From Hydrogenibacillus sp. (GTDB lineage Bacteria > Bacillota > Bacilli > Thermicanales > DSM-22653), in the NCBI GenBank assembly GCA_014896255.1, contig JADBKT010000001.1:62001-126000 (forward strand): 64,000 bases of DNA, in the 5' to 3' direction. The position numbers were made by a program, and so were the translations under genes. Below are positions 63,182-64,000 of this stretch, piece after piece (the first letter of the stretch is position 1; the number at the start of each line of letters is the position of its first letter). The notes below the pieces were generated by a model that ran no database searches, was not told the DNA's origin, and saw only the letters and a list, made by a program, of their open reading frames with translations.

Positions 63182-63735
63182 AGAATGATGTCTTTGGCCG
63201 TCACCGCCGGATGGCGCGTGCCGACGATGTTCACCTTCATCGTCTTGGGCGGTGCCTGCCACAGCGTCTGCGTCGCCAGCACGTGCTCCACTTCGCTCGT
63301 GCCGATGCCGAAAGCAAGCGCGCCGAAGGCGCCGTGGGTCGAAGTGTGCGAATCGCCGCAGACGATCGTCATTCCCGGTTGGGTGAGCCCGAGTTCCGGG
63401 CCGATGATGTGTACGATGCCCCGACGGTCGCTGTCCAAATCGAACAACGGTACGCCGAAATCGCGGCAGTTTTCCCTGAGCACGTCGATCTGCTTTTTGG
63501 CGATCGGATCGTCGATGACGAACGGATCGTCGGTCGGCACGTTGTGGTCGATGGTGGCCATCGTCCGATCCGGGCGGCGGACGCGCCGACCGGCGAGGCG
63601 CAATCCTTCAAACGCCTGCGGAGACGTCACTTCATGCACGAGATGGAGATCGATGTAGATGAGATCCAGCCCGCCGTCCCCGCGAACGACGTGATGGGCG
63701 TCCCAGATTTTGTCGACGATCGTCCCGCGACTCAT
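63151..63735 (-). pseudogene. leuC: Truncated 3-isopropylmalate dehydratase large subunit (leuC 5' part)
   Basis: 194 aa, of which the first 183 or so match Leu[55 protein letters not shown], and VTAKDIIL. A full LeuC has about 470 aa with Cys ligands for its Fe-S cluster in the lost part. After DIIL the frame changes to GRSSPPLSC-stop. No leuD follows. It overlaps leuB by 4 bp. Confidence 0.88.
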
Positions 63736-64000
63736 GCGTATACCCCCCTGGCTTTCAGTCGCGCCACCGCCCGTTCGATCACCGCATCGCCGAACGCCTG
63801 CGTGCCGACGACGCGGAGCGCGTCCCCTCCGTCCTCGGCAGCGGATGCCTTCGGCCGGACGAGATCGGCCGTCCGAAACCCGTCCGCGAACGTATCGTCC
63901 AGAGCACCGGCGATGGCTCGGGCGACGTCGGGCATGGCGAACGAATGCTCGAACATCATCGCCGTCGACAAGATCATCCCCGTCGGATTGGCCGCATCGC
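63732..64000 (-). CDS. leuB: 3-isopropylmalate dehydrogenase, C-terminal part (runs off the window)
   Basis: The frame is open to the window edge and reads [20 protein letters not shown] at the edge, then a helix and a tail with [15 protein letters not shown] and [19 protein letters not shown]. This is the C-terminal end of LeuB-type dehydrogenases; SAAMMLRYSF is the usual form of the first motif. It precedes leuC with a 4-bp overlap, as in leu operons. Confidence 0.85.
   Translation of the reverse strand, partial: DAANPTGMILSTAMMFEHSFAMPDVARAIAGALDDTFADGFRTADLVRPKASAAEDGGDALRVVGTQAFGDAVIERAVARLKARGVYA

Noticed and set aside
60974-63658. 894-codon plus-strand frame opposite acsA and leuC
   Set aside because: Antisense shadow that crosses two genes and a promoter region; no family motif.
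1-64000. tRNA, rRNA genes or a CRISPR array
   Set aside because: No T-loop plus acceptor-stem pattern, rRNA-like stretch or regularly spaced repeats were seen by eye; a covariance-model scan could still find a missed tRNA.

Overview
The window reads as a chromosome segment of a GC-rich, spore-forming, flagellated, aerobic member of the Bacillales. The evidence is gene content and order: codY next to a flgB-flgC-fliE-fliF-fliG-fliH-fliI-fliJ operon, clpYQ/hslUV, gerE, gerM, a Spo0E-like peptide, and three blocks that follow Bacillus subtilis closely (sucC-sucD-dprA-topA-xerC-hslV-hslU-codY-flgB; ylxM-ffh-rpsP-rimM-trmD with rplS, rbgA and rnhB; sdhCAB-ysmA-gerE-ysmB-racE-gerM-rph-ysnA-ysnB). 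GTG and TTG starts are common and several are fixed by strong Shine-Dalgarno (SD) sequences. A thermophilic Bacillales lineage such as Hydrogenibacillus or Brockia would fit, but that is a guess from composition and synteny.

Layout. 1-6840 (minus): flagellar basal body, C-ring and export genes. 7089-14511 (minus): codY, hslUV, xerC, topA, dprA. 14635-23132 (minus): sucCD, tpx, small genes, a comM/yifB homologue, a nitroreductase, a GDPD, yraN, rnhB, lepB. 23297-28405 (minus): rplS, rbgA, trmD, rimM, rpsP, ffh, ylxM. 28496-34786 (plus): a Ugp-like ABC importer operon ending in an RNase J-like metallo-hydrolase, behind an 11-bp-phased array resembling a PhoP box. 34830-35043: probable remnant of an IS200/IS605-type element. 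35050-44931: a more AT-rich accessory island, with a GntR/solute-binding fusion regulator, a sugar ABC importer without an ATPase, a zinc-ligand-less MDR dehydrogenase, and divergently a large beta-propeller protein and an FAD oxidoreductase. 44995-45690: decayed gene fragments. 45691-59492 (minus): phosphoesterases, rdgB, rph, gerM, murI, a MarR regulator, gerE, a thioesterase, sdhBAC, lysC, uvrC. 59647-60924 (plus): a fosmidomycin-resistance-like transporter. 60998-64000 (minus): acsA, then a broken leuC joined to an acs 3' fragment, then the end of leuB.

The most interesting parts are two. The accessory island at 35050-44931 has paired 11-bp direct repeats placed just downstream of the -10 of both divergent promoters; these are candidate operators for the GntR/solute-binding fusion protein. 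The Ugp-like operon appears to be under phosphate control and carries an unexplained RNase J-like hydrolase. The leuC/acs junction suggests a deletion that destroyed leucine biosynthesis at this locus. All function calls come from reading sequence; no database search was run.
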